Source: Balanoglossus misakiensis (Eukaryota > Hemichordata). From it: DNA of 64,000 nucleotides. Made by a program: the position numbers and the translations under genes. Within the stretch, counting starts at the first letter, position 1. The number at the start of each line of letters is the position of its first letter. The stretch lies in NCBI GenBank assembly GCA_040954595.2, contig CM082577.2, positions 18,662,001-18,726,000 on the forward strand. The letters are read 5' to 3'. Shown one piece after another: positions 53,834 through 64,000 of this stretch. The notes beneath the pieces are model-generated. The model did not search any database and was not told the DNA's origin. It saw only the letters and a program-made list of their open reading frames with translations.

Positions 53834-55042
53834 ATTATTATTCTTCTTCTTCCGAGAAATTCGGCCAGGTAGATCTGGAAAACCGCAGCACCTAGGGGGC
53901 TGAAACTTGGTAGGGTGATAGGGGCCAATGAGTAGACGTGCAGTGGCTCGTGAATATTTAATTAGTCACGTGACCTGGCGGCCATATTGGATTTCCTGAA
54001 AATCGTTAAACGAGTCCTTCTCAAAAACTACTGGGCCGATCGAGTTCAAATTTGGTGTGCAGGTAGCCTACCTTCTGTCCATCATTTTACCCCATTGAAA
54101 TCGTGACGTCACACATAAAGTTTTTTTGCTACAATTGTTTTTCTGAAAAAGTACTTAAAACTTTAAAAATCTTCTTCTCCAGAACCAGCGATTGCCGAGT
54201 CACGGGATTTGGGGCATGTGGTCACCTAACCTATGTCTATCAAGTTTGCGAAGCGCACTGTGATTGGTCGATCATTATGGCGGCCATGTTGGATTTTCGG
54301 AAAACCATTGAAAAATATAAATTCCTTTTTGTAGCCAAAATATTGACAGCACGGAAATTCTTTTTTTGGATATGAGTCATCATATGACCGGAAGTTGTCA
54401 CAATTTTTCGGGGCAATTTTCACATGACCTTTGACCCAGTTTTAAAACAACTAATTATATATGCATATTCCCCATACCTCCTCTTGTAAAAGCACCACAG
54501 TCATGAATTTTGTGGACATGGGTACCAATGCTGCCAGGACATGACACAAATATTTTGGTAATTTTGGCAATGACCTTTGACCTATTTCTGAAACATCATT
54601 TTTCTGCATATCTAATTCCATGCTACCCAATAGGGCTAGAGGTCTGGTATTGGTTGGACATGGCCCAGTCTGGGGTCAAAATTTTATGCCCTAATTTTGG
54701 GTGACCTTGGGTGACCTTTGATCTACTTTCCCATATCTCAGCCTCCAGAGCAGTTAGAGCCCTGGCTTTTATGGGTATTGAGCACATAATGGAGTCTTAC
54801 ACAAGACCTCATTAATTATGTGCATACCTAATTGCAGGCGAACCAATAGGGCTAGGGGTCTGGTTTTTTGTTGGATCTAGACTAGTATGGGGTCCAATTT
54901 TTTTGCCCAAATTTGGGGTGACCTCAGGTGACCTTTGACCTACTTTCCCATATCTTGGTATCCCCAGCAGATACAGCCGTGGCATTTGCTGGTCACCATG
55001 GGAACCGCTTGTGCCCCGCCAACGCTGCTTGCAGCTTTAATT
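53834..55042 (-). mobile_element. HINE-like family III body
   Basis: ATT/CTT microsatellite, family III body (TGACGTCA at 54104-54111), monomers and a tail ending at 55042. No hairpin is adjacent, so it belongs to an outer unit of the nest. Confidence 0.65.
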
Positions 55043-56251
55043 ATTATTATTCTTCTTCTTCCGAGAAATTCGGCCAGGTAGATCTGGAAAACCGCAGCAC
55101 CTAGGGGGCTGAAACTTTGTAGGGTGATAGGGGCCAATGAGTAGACGTGCAGTGGCCCGTGAATATTTAATTAGTCATGTGACCTGGCGGCCATATTGGA
55201 TTTCCTGAAAACCGTTAAATGAGTGTTTCTCAAAAACTACAGGGCCGATCGAGTTCAAATTTGGTGTGCAGGTAGCCTACCTTCTTTCCATCATTTTACC
55301 CCATTGAAATCATGACGTCATACATAAAGTTTTTTTGCTACAATTGTTTTTCTGAAAAACTACTTAAAACTTTAAAAATCTTCTTCTCCAGAACCAGCGG
55401 TTACCGAGTCTCGGGATTTGGGATATGTGGTCACCTTACCTATGTCTATCAAGTTTGCGAAGCGCACTGTGATTGGTCGATCATTATGGCGGCCATGTTG
55501 GATTTTCGGAAAACCATTGAAAAATGAAAATACTGTTTTGTAGCCAAAATTTTGACAGCACGGAAATTCTTTTTTTGGATATGAGTCATCATATGACCGG
55601 AAGTTGTCACAATTTTTCGGGGCAATTTTCACATGACCTTTGACCCAGTTTTAAAACAACTAATTATATATGCATATTTCCCATACCTCCTCTTGTAAAA
55701 GCACCACAGTCATGAATTTTGTGGACATGGGTACCAATGCTGCCAGGACATAACACAAATATTTTGGTAATTTTGGCAATGACCTTTGACCTATTTCTGA
55801 AACATCATTTTTCTGCATATCTAATTCCATGCTACCCAATAGGGCTAGAGGTCTGGTATTGGTTGGACATGGCCCAGTCTGGGGTCAAAATTTTATGCCC
55901 TAATTTTGGGTGACCTTGGGTGACCATTGATCTACTTTCCCATATCTCAGCATCCAGAGCAGTTAGAGCCCTGGCTTTTATGGGTATTGAGCACATAATG
56001 GAGTCTTACACAAGACCTCATTAATTATGTGCATACCTAATTGCAGGCGAACCAATAGGGCTAGGGGTCTGGTTTTTTGTTGGATCTAGACTAGTATGGG
56101 GTCCAATTTTTTTGCCCAAATTTGGGGTGACCTCAGGTGACCTTTGACCTACTTTCCCATATCTTGGTATCCCCAGCAGATACAGCCGTGGCATTTGCTG
56201 GTCACCATGGGAACTGCTTGTGCCCCCCCAACGCTGCTTGCAGCTTTAATT
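55043..56251 (-). mobile_element. HINE-like family III body, closing the nest opened at 12081
   Basis: Very similar to the preceding body. Its tail has an extended C run (GCTTGTGCCCCCCC) matching the five-G arm of the hairpin at 12081. The sequence directly after the tail continues the family I body broken at 12080. Confidence 0.62.
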
Positions 56252-57118
56252 TATACCTTTACTTATACCTCCATAGTTAAGCTATGTCCACGTCTTATTG
56301 TGGAATTCTGGTCTGTGCAATAGTCCTGTACAGTGACTGTCTATTGGTCAGTGAGTACAATGGCACCAAAATAAAAGGCAACATTTTTGGTTCACCTGTA
56401 ACACCTGCTTAACTCATTAATTATGTGCATACCTAATTCTGGGTTAACTAAGAGGGCTATAGGTTTTGTTCTTGTGGGACATGGACCAGTATAGGGTCAA
56501 AATTTCTTGCCCAAATTTTGGGTGACCTCAGGTGACCTTTGACCTACTTTCCTATATTTCGGCATCTAGAGCAGGTACAGACTTGGCGTTTGGAGGTTTG
56601 GGACTAAAATTGAAAAGCCAAAATGGGGGTCACCTGTGACACCTGCATATCTCATTAATTATGTGCATACCTAATTCCAAGCTAACCAATAGGGCTATAG
56701 GTTTTGTTTTTGTTGAACATGGACCAGTATAGGGTCAAAATTTCTAGCCCAAATTTTGGGTGACCTCAGGTGACCTTTGACCTATTTTCCTATATTTCGG
56801 CATCTAGAGCAGGTACAGACTTGGCGTTTGGAGGGTTGGGACTAAAATTGAAAAGCCAAAATTGGGGGTCACCTGTGACACCTGCCTACCTCATTAATTA
56901 TGTGCATACCTAATTCCAAGCTAACCAATAGGGCTATAGGTTTGGTTTTTGTTGAACATGGACCAGTACAGGGTCAAAATTTCTAGCCCAAATTTTGCAT
57001 GACCTCAGGTGACCTTTGACCTACTTTACCGTATCTTGGCATCCAGAGAAGATATGCTTATTGCTATTTTGCTATGTGCTATGTTGGCTTGGGCCCGCTA
57101 TTGCTGCTTGCAGCTATA
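56252..57118 (-). mobile_element. Family I unit resumed: end of body, monomers, tail
   Basis: It starts TTATACCTTTACTTATACCT, the sequence that in intact family I copies directly follows the T tract (compare 2645-2675), then has three monomers and the tail ending at about 57118. It is the best candidate for the missing end of the unit that begins at 5359. Confidence 0.62.
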
Positions 57119-57121
57119 TTT

Positions 57122-58601
57122 AGGGCCCAAGCGCATACCAGCGCTTGGGCCCTATTGGTTTCGTTGGGGTTTTTCTGTCTTTCTTTCTTTCTTTTTTCTT
57201 GTGTCATTTCTTTGTTGCTCTAGATCTCAGACACCGCTGCAGGTACACTTCTCAAACTTGTTACAGTGGTCAAGGTCAATGGGTAGTCGTGCATTGAACT
57301 CTTGAATTTTTAATTAGTCACGTGACATAGTGGCCATATTGGATTTTCTGAAAAAATGCAAATCTCAGATCTCAGAAACTACAAGTCAGATTCACTTCAG
57401 ATTTGGTGTGCTGGCAGTGTACCTTCTGCCCATCATTTTTGTAATTGGATATTTTGCTGTCAATGTTGCAGTTTTTTTGCTACAGTTGTTTTTCTGAAAT
57501 CTGGTCAAAATTTCAAAAATCTTCTCTAGAACCGGCGATAACCGAGTCACGTGGTTTGTGGTATGTGGTCACCAAACTGAGGTCTATCAAGTTTGCGAAT
57601 CATTGTGATTGGTCGAAGATTATGGCGGCCATATTGGATTTTCGAAAAACCCTAGTAAAATTTCAAAAATCTTCTTCTCGAGAACCGGCGATAACTGAGT
57701 CACAAGATTTGGTGTGTGTGGTCATTAAACAGATGTCTATCAAGTTTGCGAAGATGAATGTGATTGGTCGAAGATTATGGCGGCCTTATTGGATTTTGTG
57801 AAAAACGATTAAAAAGTAAAAATTCCCTTTCTAGCCTAAAAATTGATAGCACAGAAATTCTTTTTATGGATATGAATCATCATATGCCAAGAATAAGCTA
57901 TAAATATTTTGGTAATTTTGGCAATGACCTTTGACCTACTTTTGACGCATCATTTTTCTGCATATCTAATTCCAGGCTAACCAATAGGGCTATAAGTTTG
58001 GTTTTTGATGTATGTGGATTTGTATGCGATCAAAAAATTTCGCTACTTTTCATGACCCCTTTGACCTCTGCTGACCTCATTAAATATGCGCATACCTAAT
58101 TACAGATGAACCAATAGACCTAGAGGTTTGGTTTTTGTTGGACATGAACCAGTATTGGGTCAAATTTTTTGCCCAAATGTTGGGTGACCTCGGATGACCT
58201 TTGACCTACTTTTGCATATCTCGACATCCACAGCAGATACAGCCTTGGCTTTTGGAGGTATGGGGCCATAATGAAAAGCCAAAGTTTTGGGTCACCTGTG
58301 ACACCTGCTTAACTCATTATTTATGTGCATACCTAATTCCGGGCTAACCAAAAGGGATAGAGGTCTGGTTTTTGTTGGACATGGACCACTATGGGTCAAA
58401 ATTTTCTGCCCAAATTGTGGGTGACCTCTGGGTGACCTTTGACCTACTTAACACTATATCAACACCAAACATAGATATAACCTTGATATTTCATGGGATA
58501 AAACACAGCATTATGTTTCTACTCATTAATTATGTGCATATCTAATAATCTGATCAGATAATACAGCTTGGGCCCGGACAATGCTGCTTGCAGCTTTAAT
58601 T
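57122..58601 (-). mobile_element. Complete HINE-like family II-b unit
   Basis: Hairpin 57122-57153, CTTT tract, a body of the family II type with a distinct start (TTTCTTTGTTGCTCTAGATC), monomers and the tail GCTTGGGCCCGGACAATGCT ending at 58601. Confidence 0.68.
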
Positions 58602-60079
58602 AGGGCCCAAGCGCATACCAGCGCTTGGGCCCTATTGGTTTCGTTGGGGTTTTTCTTTCTTTCTTTATTCTTCTGTCATTTCTTTGTCGCTCTAGATCTC
58701 AGACACCACTGCAGGTACAGTTCTCAAACTTGCTACAGTGGTCAAGGTCAATGAGTAGTCGTGCATTGAACCCATGAATTTTTAATTAGTCACATGACCT
58801 GGCGGCCATCTTGGATTTTCTGACAAAATGCAAATCTCAGATCTCAGAAACTACAAGTCAGATCGACTTCAAATTTGGCGTGCTGGTAGACTACCTTCTG
58901 TCAAACATTTTTGTAATTGGAAATTATGCTGTCAATGTTGCAGTTTTTTTGCTACAATTTTTTTTCTGAAATCTGGCTTAAATTTCACAAATCTTCTTCT
59001 CCAGAACCGGTGATAACCGAGACACGGGGTTTGGGGTATGTGGTCACCTAACTGATGTCTATCAAGTTTGCGAAGATCACTGTGATTGGTCGAAGATTAT
59101 GGCGGCCATATTGGATTTTGGAAAAACCCTAGTAAAATTTCAAAAATCTTCTTCTCGAGAACCGGCGATAACCGAATCACAAGATTTTGTGTGTGTGGTC
59201 ATTTAACAGATGTCTATCAAGTTTGCGAAGAGGAATGTGATTGGTCGAAGATTATGGCGGCCATATTGGATTTTGTGAAAAACGATTAAAAAGTAAAAAT
59301 TCCCTTTCTAGCCTAAAAATTGATAGCACAGAAATTCTTTTCATGGATATGAATCATCATATAACAAGAATAAGCTATAAATATTTTGGTAATTTTGGCA
59401 ATGACCTTTGACCTACTTTTGACGCATAAATTTTTTGCATATCTAATTCCAGGCTAACCAATAGGGCTATAAGTTTGGTTTTTGATGTATGTGGATTTGT
59501 ATGTGATCACAAAATTTTGCTACTTTTCATGACCCCTTTGACCTCTGCTGACCTCATTAAATATGCGCATACCTAATTAATGATGAACCAATAGACCTAG
59601 AGGTTTTGTTTTTGTTATACATGGACCAGTATGGGGTCAAAATATTTTGCCCAAATGTTGGGTGACCTTGGGTGACCTTTGACCTACTTTTGCATATCTC
59701 GACATCCACAGCAGATACAACCTTGGCGTTTGGAGGTATGGGGCCATAATGAAAAGCCAAAGTTTTGGGTCACCTTTGACACCTGCTTAACTCATTATTT
59801 ATGTGCATACCTAATTCCGGGCTAACCAAAAGGGCTAGAGGTCTGGTTTTTGTTGGACATGGACCACTATGGGTCAAAATTTTCTGCCCAAATTGTGGGT
59901 GACCTCTGGTTGACCTTTGACCTACTTAACACTATATCAACACCAAACATAGATATAACCTTGATATTTCATGGGATAAAACACAGCATTATGTTTCTAC
60001 TCATTAATTATGTGCATATCTAATAATCTGATCAGATAATAGAGCTTGGGCCCGGACAATGCTGCTTGCAGCTTTAATT
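58602..60079 (-). mobile_element. Complete HINE-like family II-b unit
   Basis: Hairpin 58602-58633, leader, CTTT tract, body, monomers, and a tail ending at 60079. Close to the preceding unit over its whole length. Confidence 0.68.
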
Positions 60080-61236
60080 AGGGCCCAAGCCAAGCCAGGC
60101 TTGGGCCCTATTGGTTTCGTTGGAATTTTTCAGTCTTTCTTTCTTTATTCTTATGTCAATTCTTTGTCGCTCTAGATCTCAGACACTGCTGCAGGTACAC
60201 TTCTCAAACTTGCTACAGTGGTCAAGGTCAATGAGTAGTCGTGCATTGAACCCTTGAATTTTTAATTAGTCACGTGACCTGGCGGCCATCTTGGATTTTC
60301 TGAAAAAATGCAAATCTCAGATCTCAGAAACTACAAGTCAGATCGACTTCAAATTTGGCGTGCAGGTAGACTATCTTCTGCCCATCATTTTTGTAATTGG
60401 AAATTATGCTGTCAATGTTGCAGTTTTTTTGCTACAGTTGTTTTTCTGAAATCTGGTCAAAATTTCAAAAATCTTCTTCTCCAGAACCGGCGATAACCGA
60501 GTCACGCGGTTTGGGGTATGTGGTCACCAAACTGAGGTCTATCAAGTTTGCGAAGATCATTGTGATTGGTCGAAGATTATGGCGGCCATATTGGATTTTC
60601 GAAAAACCTAGTAAAATTTCAAAAATCTTCTTCTCAAGAACCGGCGATAACTGAGTCACAAGATTTGGTGTGTGTGGTCATTAAACAGATGTCTATCAAG
60701 TTTGCGAAGAGGAATGTGATTGGTCGAAGATTATGGCGGCCATATTGGATTTTGTGAAAAACAATTAAAAAGTAAAAATTCCCTTTCTAGCCTAAAAATT
60801 GATAGCACAGAAATTCTTTTTATGGATATGAATCATCATATGCCAAGAATAAGCTATAAATATTTTGGTAATTTTGGCAATGACCTTTGACCTACTTTTG
60901 ACGCATCATTTTTCTGCATATCTAATTTCAGGCTAACCTTTAAGGCTATCATTTTGGTTTTTGATGTATGTGGATTTGTATGTGATCAAAAATTTTTGCT
61001 ACTTTTCATGACCCCTTTGACCTCTGCTGACCTCATTAAATATGCACATACCTAATTACAGATGAACCAATAGACCTAGAGGTTTTGTTTTTGTTATACA
61101 TGGACCAGTATCGGGTCAAAATATTTTGCCCAAATGTTGGGTGACCTCGGGTGACCTTTGACCTACTTAACACTATATCAGCATCAGATCAGATAATAGA
61201 GCTTGGGCCCGGACAATGCTGCTTGCAGCTTTAATT
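60080..61236 (-). mobile_element. Complete HINE-like family II-b unit, short form
   Basis: Hairpin 60080-60109 (arms AGGGCCCAAGCC / GGCTTGGGCCCT), body, and fewer monomers; tail ending at about 61236. The shorter length comes from loss of about one monomer. Confidence 0.65.
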
Positions 61237-61239
61237 ATT

Positions 61240-61293
61240 AGGGCCCAAGCGCATACCAGCGCTTGGGCCCTATTGGTTTCGTTGGGGTTTTTT
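61240..61293 (-). mobile_element. Family II-b hairpin-leader fragment
   Basis: Hairpin 61240-61271 and leader, interrupted at its T-run by the hairpin at 61294. The CTTT tract and body after the tail at 63006 are in the right place to be its continuation. Confidence 0.6.
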
Positions 61294-63006
61294 ACGGGCC
61301 CAAGCCAAGCCAGGCTTGGGCCCGTATTGGTTTCGTTGGAATTTTTCTTTCTTTCTTTCTTTATTCTTGTGTCAATTCTTTGACCCACGAGATCTCAGAC
61401 ACCGCTGCAGGTACACTTCTGAAACTTGCTACAGTGTTCAAGGTCAATGAGTAGTCGTGCATTGAACCCTTGAATTTTTAATTAGTCACATGACCTGGCG
61501 GCCATCTTGGATTTTCTGAAAAAATGCAAATCAAGATCTCAGAAACTACAAGTCAGATCGACTTCAAATTTGGCATGCCGGTAGACTACCTTCTGGCAAT
61601 CATTTTTGTTATTGGAAATTATACTGACAAAGTTGCAATTTTTTGCTACAATTTTTTTTCTGAAATCTGGCTTAAATTTCAAAAATCTTCTTCTCCAGAA
61701 CCGGTGATAACCGAGTCATGCGGTTTGGGGTATGTGGTCACCTAACTGATGTCTATCAAGTTTGCGAAGATCATTGTGATTGGTTGAAGATTATGGCGGC
61801 CATATTGGATTTTCGAAAAACCATAGTAAAATTTCAAAAATCTTCTTCTCAAGAACCGGCGATAACTGAGTCACAAGATTTGGTGTGTGTGGTCATTAAA
61901 CAGATGTCTATCAAGTTTGCGAAGAGGAATGTGATTGGTCGAAGATTATGGCGGCCATATTGGATTTTGTGAAAAATGATTAAAAAGTAAAAATTCCCTT
62001 TCTAGCCTAAAAATTGATAGCACAGAAATTCTTTTTACGGATATGAATCATCATATGCCAAGAATAAGCTATAAATATTTTGGTAATTTTGGCAATGACC
62101 TTTGACCTACTTTTGACACATGATTTTTCTGCATATCTAATTCCAGGCTAACCAATAGGGCTATAAGTTTGGTTTTTGATGTATGTGGATTTCTATGTGA
62201 TCCAAAAATTTTGCTATTTTTCATGACCCCATTGACCTCTGGTGACCTCATTAAATATGCACATACCTAATTACAGATGAACCCATAGACCTAGAAGTTT
62301 TGTTTTTGTTATACATGGACCAGTATGGGGTCAAAATATTTTGCCCAAATGTTGGGTGACCTCGGGTGACCTTTGACCTACTTTTGCATATCTTGACATC
62401 CACAGCAGATACAGCCTTGGCGTTTGGAGGTATGGGGCCATAATGAAAAGCCAAAGTTTTGGGTCACCTGTGACACCTGCTTAACTCATTAATTATGTGC
62501 ATACCTAATTCTAGGCTAACCAAAAGGGCTAGAGGTCTGTTTTTTGTTGGACATGGACCACTATGGGTCAAAATTTTCTGCCCAAATTTTGGATGACCTC
62601 AGATGACCTTTGACGTACTTTTGCATACCTCGGCATCCAAAGCAGGTACAGCCTTGGCATTTGGAGGTATGGGGCCATAATGAAAAGCCAAAGTTTTGGG
62701 TCACCTGTGACACCTGCTTTACGCATTATTTATGTGCATACCTAATTCCAGGCTAACAATAAGGGCTAGAGGTCTGGTTTTTGTTGGACATGGACCACTA
62801 TGGGTCAAAATTTTCTGCCCAAATGTTGGGTGACCTCTGGGTGACCTTTGACCTACTTAACACTTTAACAGCACCAAACATACATATAACCTTGATATTT
62901 CATGGGATAAAACAGCATTATGTTTCTACTCATTAATTATGTGCATATCTAATATCAGATCAGATAATAGAGCTTGGGCCCGGACAATGCTGCTTGCAGC
63001 TTTAAT
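61294..63006 (-). mobile_element. Complete HINE-like family II-b unit nested in the preceding leader
   Basis: The hairpin at 61294-61325 has changed outer pairs (ACGGGCCC / GGGCCCGT), still fully complementary. Body, three to four monomers and a tail ending at 63006. Confidence 0.66.
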
Positions 63007-64000
63007 CTTTCTTTCTTTCTTTCTTTCTTTATTCTTGTGTCAATTCTTTGTCGCTCTAGATCTCAGACACCGCTGCAGGTACACTTCTCAAACTTTCTAC
63101 AGTGGTCAAGGTCAATGAGTAGTCGTGCATTGAACCCTTGAATTTTTAATTAGTCACGTGACCTGGCGGCCATATTGGATTTTCTGAAAAAATGCAAATC
63201 TCAGATCTCAGAAACTACAAGTCAGATCGACTTCAAATTTGGTGTGCAGGTACATTACATTCTGCCCATCATTTTTGTAATTGGAAATTATGCTGTCAAT
63301 GTTGCAGTTTTTTTGCTACAATTTTTTTTCTGAAATCCGGCTTAAATTTCAAAAATCTTCTTCTCCAGAACCGGTGACAACCGAGACACGGGGTTTGGGG
63401 TATGTGGTCACCTATCTGATGTCTATCAAGTTTGCGAAAATCATTGTGATTGGTCGAAGATTATGGCGGCCATATTGGATTTTTGAAAAACCATAGTAAA
63501 ACTTCAAAAATCTTCTACTCAAGAACGGGCGATAATTGAGTCACAAGATTTGGGCAGTATGGTCACTATACTGATGTCTATCAAGTTTGCAAAGAGCATT
63601 GTGATTGGTCGAAGATTATGGCGGCCATATTGGTTTTGCGAAAAACGATTAAAAAGTAAAAATTCCCTTTCTAGCCTAAAAATTGATAGCACAGAAAGTC
63701 TTTTTATGGATATGAATCATCATATGACTACAATGTGCTATAAATATTTTGGTAATTTTGGCAATGACCTTTGACCTACTTTTGACGCATCATTTTTCTG
63801 CATATCTTATTCCAGGCTAACCAATAGGGCTATAAGTTTGGTTTTTGATGTATGTGGATTAGTGTGTGATCAAAATATTTTGCTACTTTTCACGACCCCT
63901 TTGACCCCTGCTGACCTCATTAATTATGTGCATAGCTAATTACAGGCGAACCAATAGACCTAGAGGTTTTGTTTTTGTTGGACAGGACCAGTATGGGGTC
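63007..64000 (-). mobile_element. HINE-like family II-b body running off the window
   Basis: CTTT tract (63007-63031), body and the first monomers; the tail lies beyond the window. Consistent with being the rest of the unit opened at 61240. Confidence 0.6.

Overview
The window is eukaryotic, non-genic DNA from an animal, built almost entirely of transposable elements. Spliceosomal introns, a tRNA-derived SINE, fold-back MITEs, a tyrosine-recombinase retrotransposon and Helentron-type rolling-circle elements point to a repeat-rich, probably marine invertebrate genome. I cannot name the species. I see no host protein gene and no functional RNA gene.

Three layers can be separated. (1) About half of the window is one superfamily of non-autonomous units, here called HINE-like families I, II and III. 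Each unit, read on the + strand, has a GC-rich terminal hairpin, a T-rich leader, a CTT/CTTT/ATT microsatellite, a conserved body, monomers of about 240 bp and a fixed tail ending GCTGCTTGCAGCT(A/T)TA. By my count there are 19 hairpins and 19 tails, all in the same orientation. Many are nested: a new unit sits in the T-rich leader or T-run of an older one, so tails close earlier hairpins like brackets. (2) Two autonomous-looking Helentrons lie on the minus strand: 20127-27593 (2488 aa) and 41674-49119 (2481 aa). Each encodes OTU protease, cysteine-rich/DUF6570-like, HUH Rep, PIF1 helicase and apurinic-type endonuclease domains. Their flanks share termini with the short units: family I with the first (proposed element 13700-30573), family III with the second (proposed element 36435-53833). 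The short units are therefore best explained as their deletion derivatives. (3) A complete 6.1-kb tyrosine-recombinase retrotransposon with split direct repeats (5518-11621) sits inside a family I unit. It carries Gag, RT-RNase H and recombinase exons joined by phase-0 introns.

Layout: 1-5358 stacked family I units; 5359-12080 a family I unit split by the retrotransposon; 12081-15425 family III leader, a family II unit and family I units; 15426-30573 the first Helentron with its flanks (SINE, two fold-back MITEs, 240-bp upstream repeats); 30574-36434 a five-hairpin array, then family II and III units; 36435-53833 the second Helentron with its flanks (decayed endonuclease copy, hAT-like and Harbinger-like MITEs, a perfect 40-bp palindrome); 53834-56251 family III bodies; 56252-57118 the resumed family I unit interrupted at 12080; 57122-64000 family II-b units.

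The proposed system is a trans relationship. The Helentron proteins (HUH nuclease-helicase, perhaps helped by the endonuclease and OTU protease) would mobilise the hairpin-ended short units, which keep re-inserting into each other's T tracts. The short units also spread many copies of DR1, CACGTG, CRE and YY1-like motifs.
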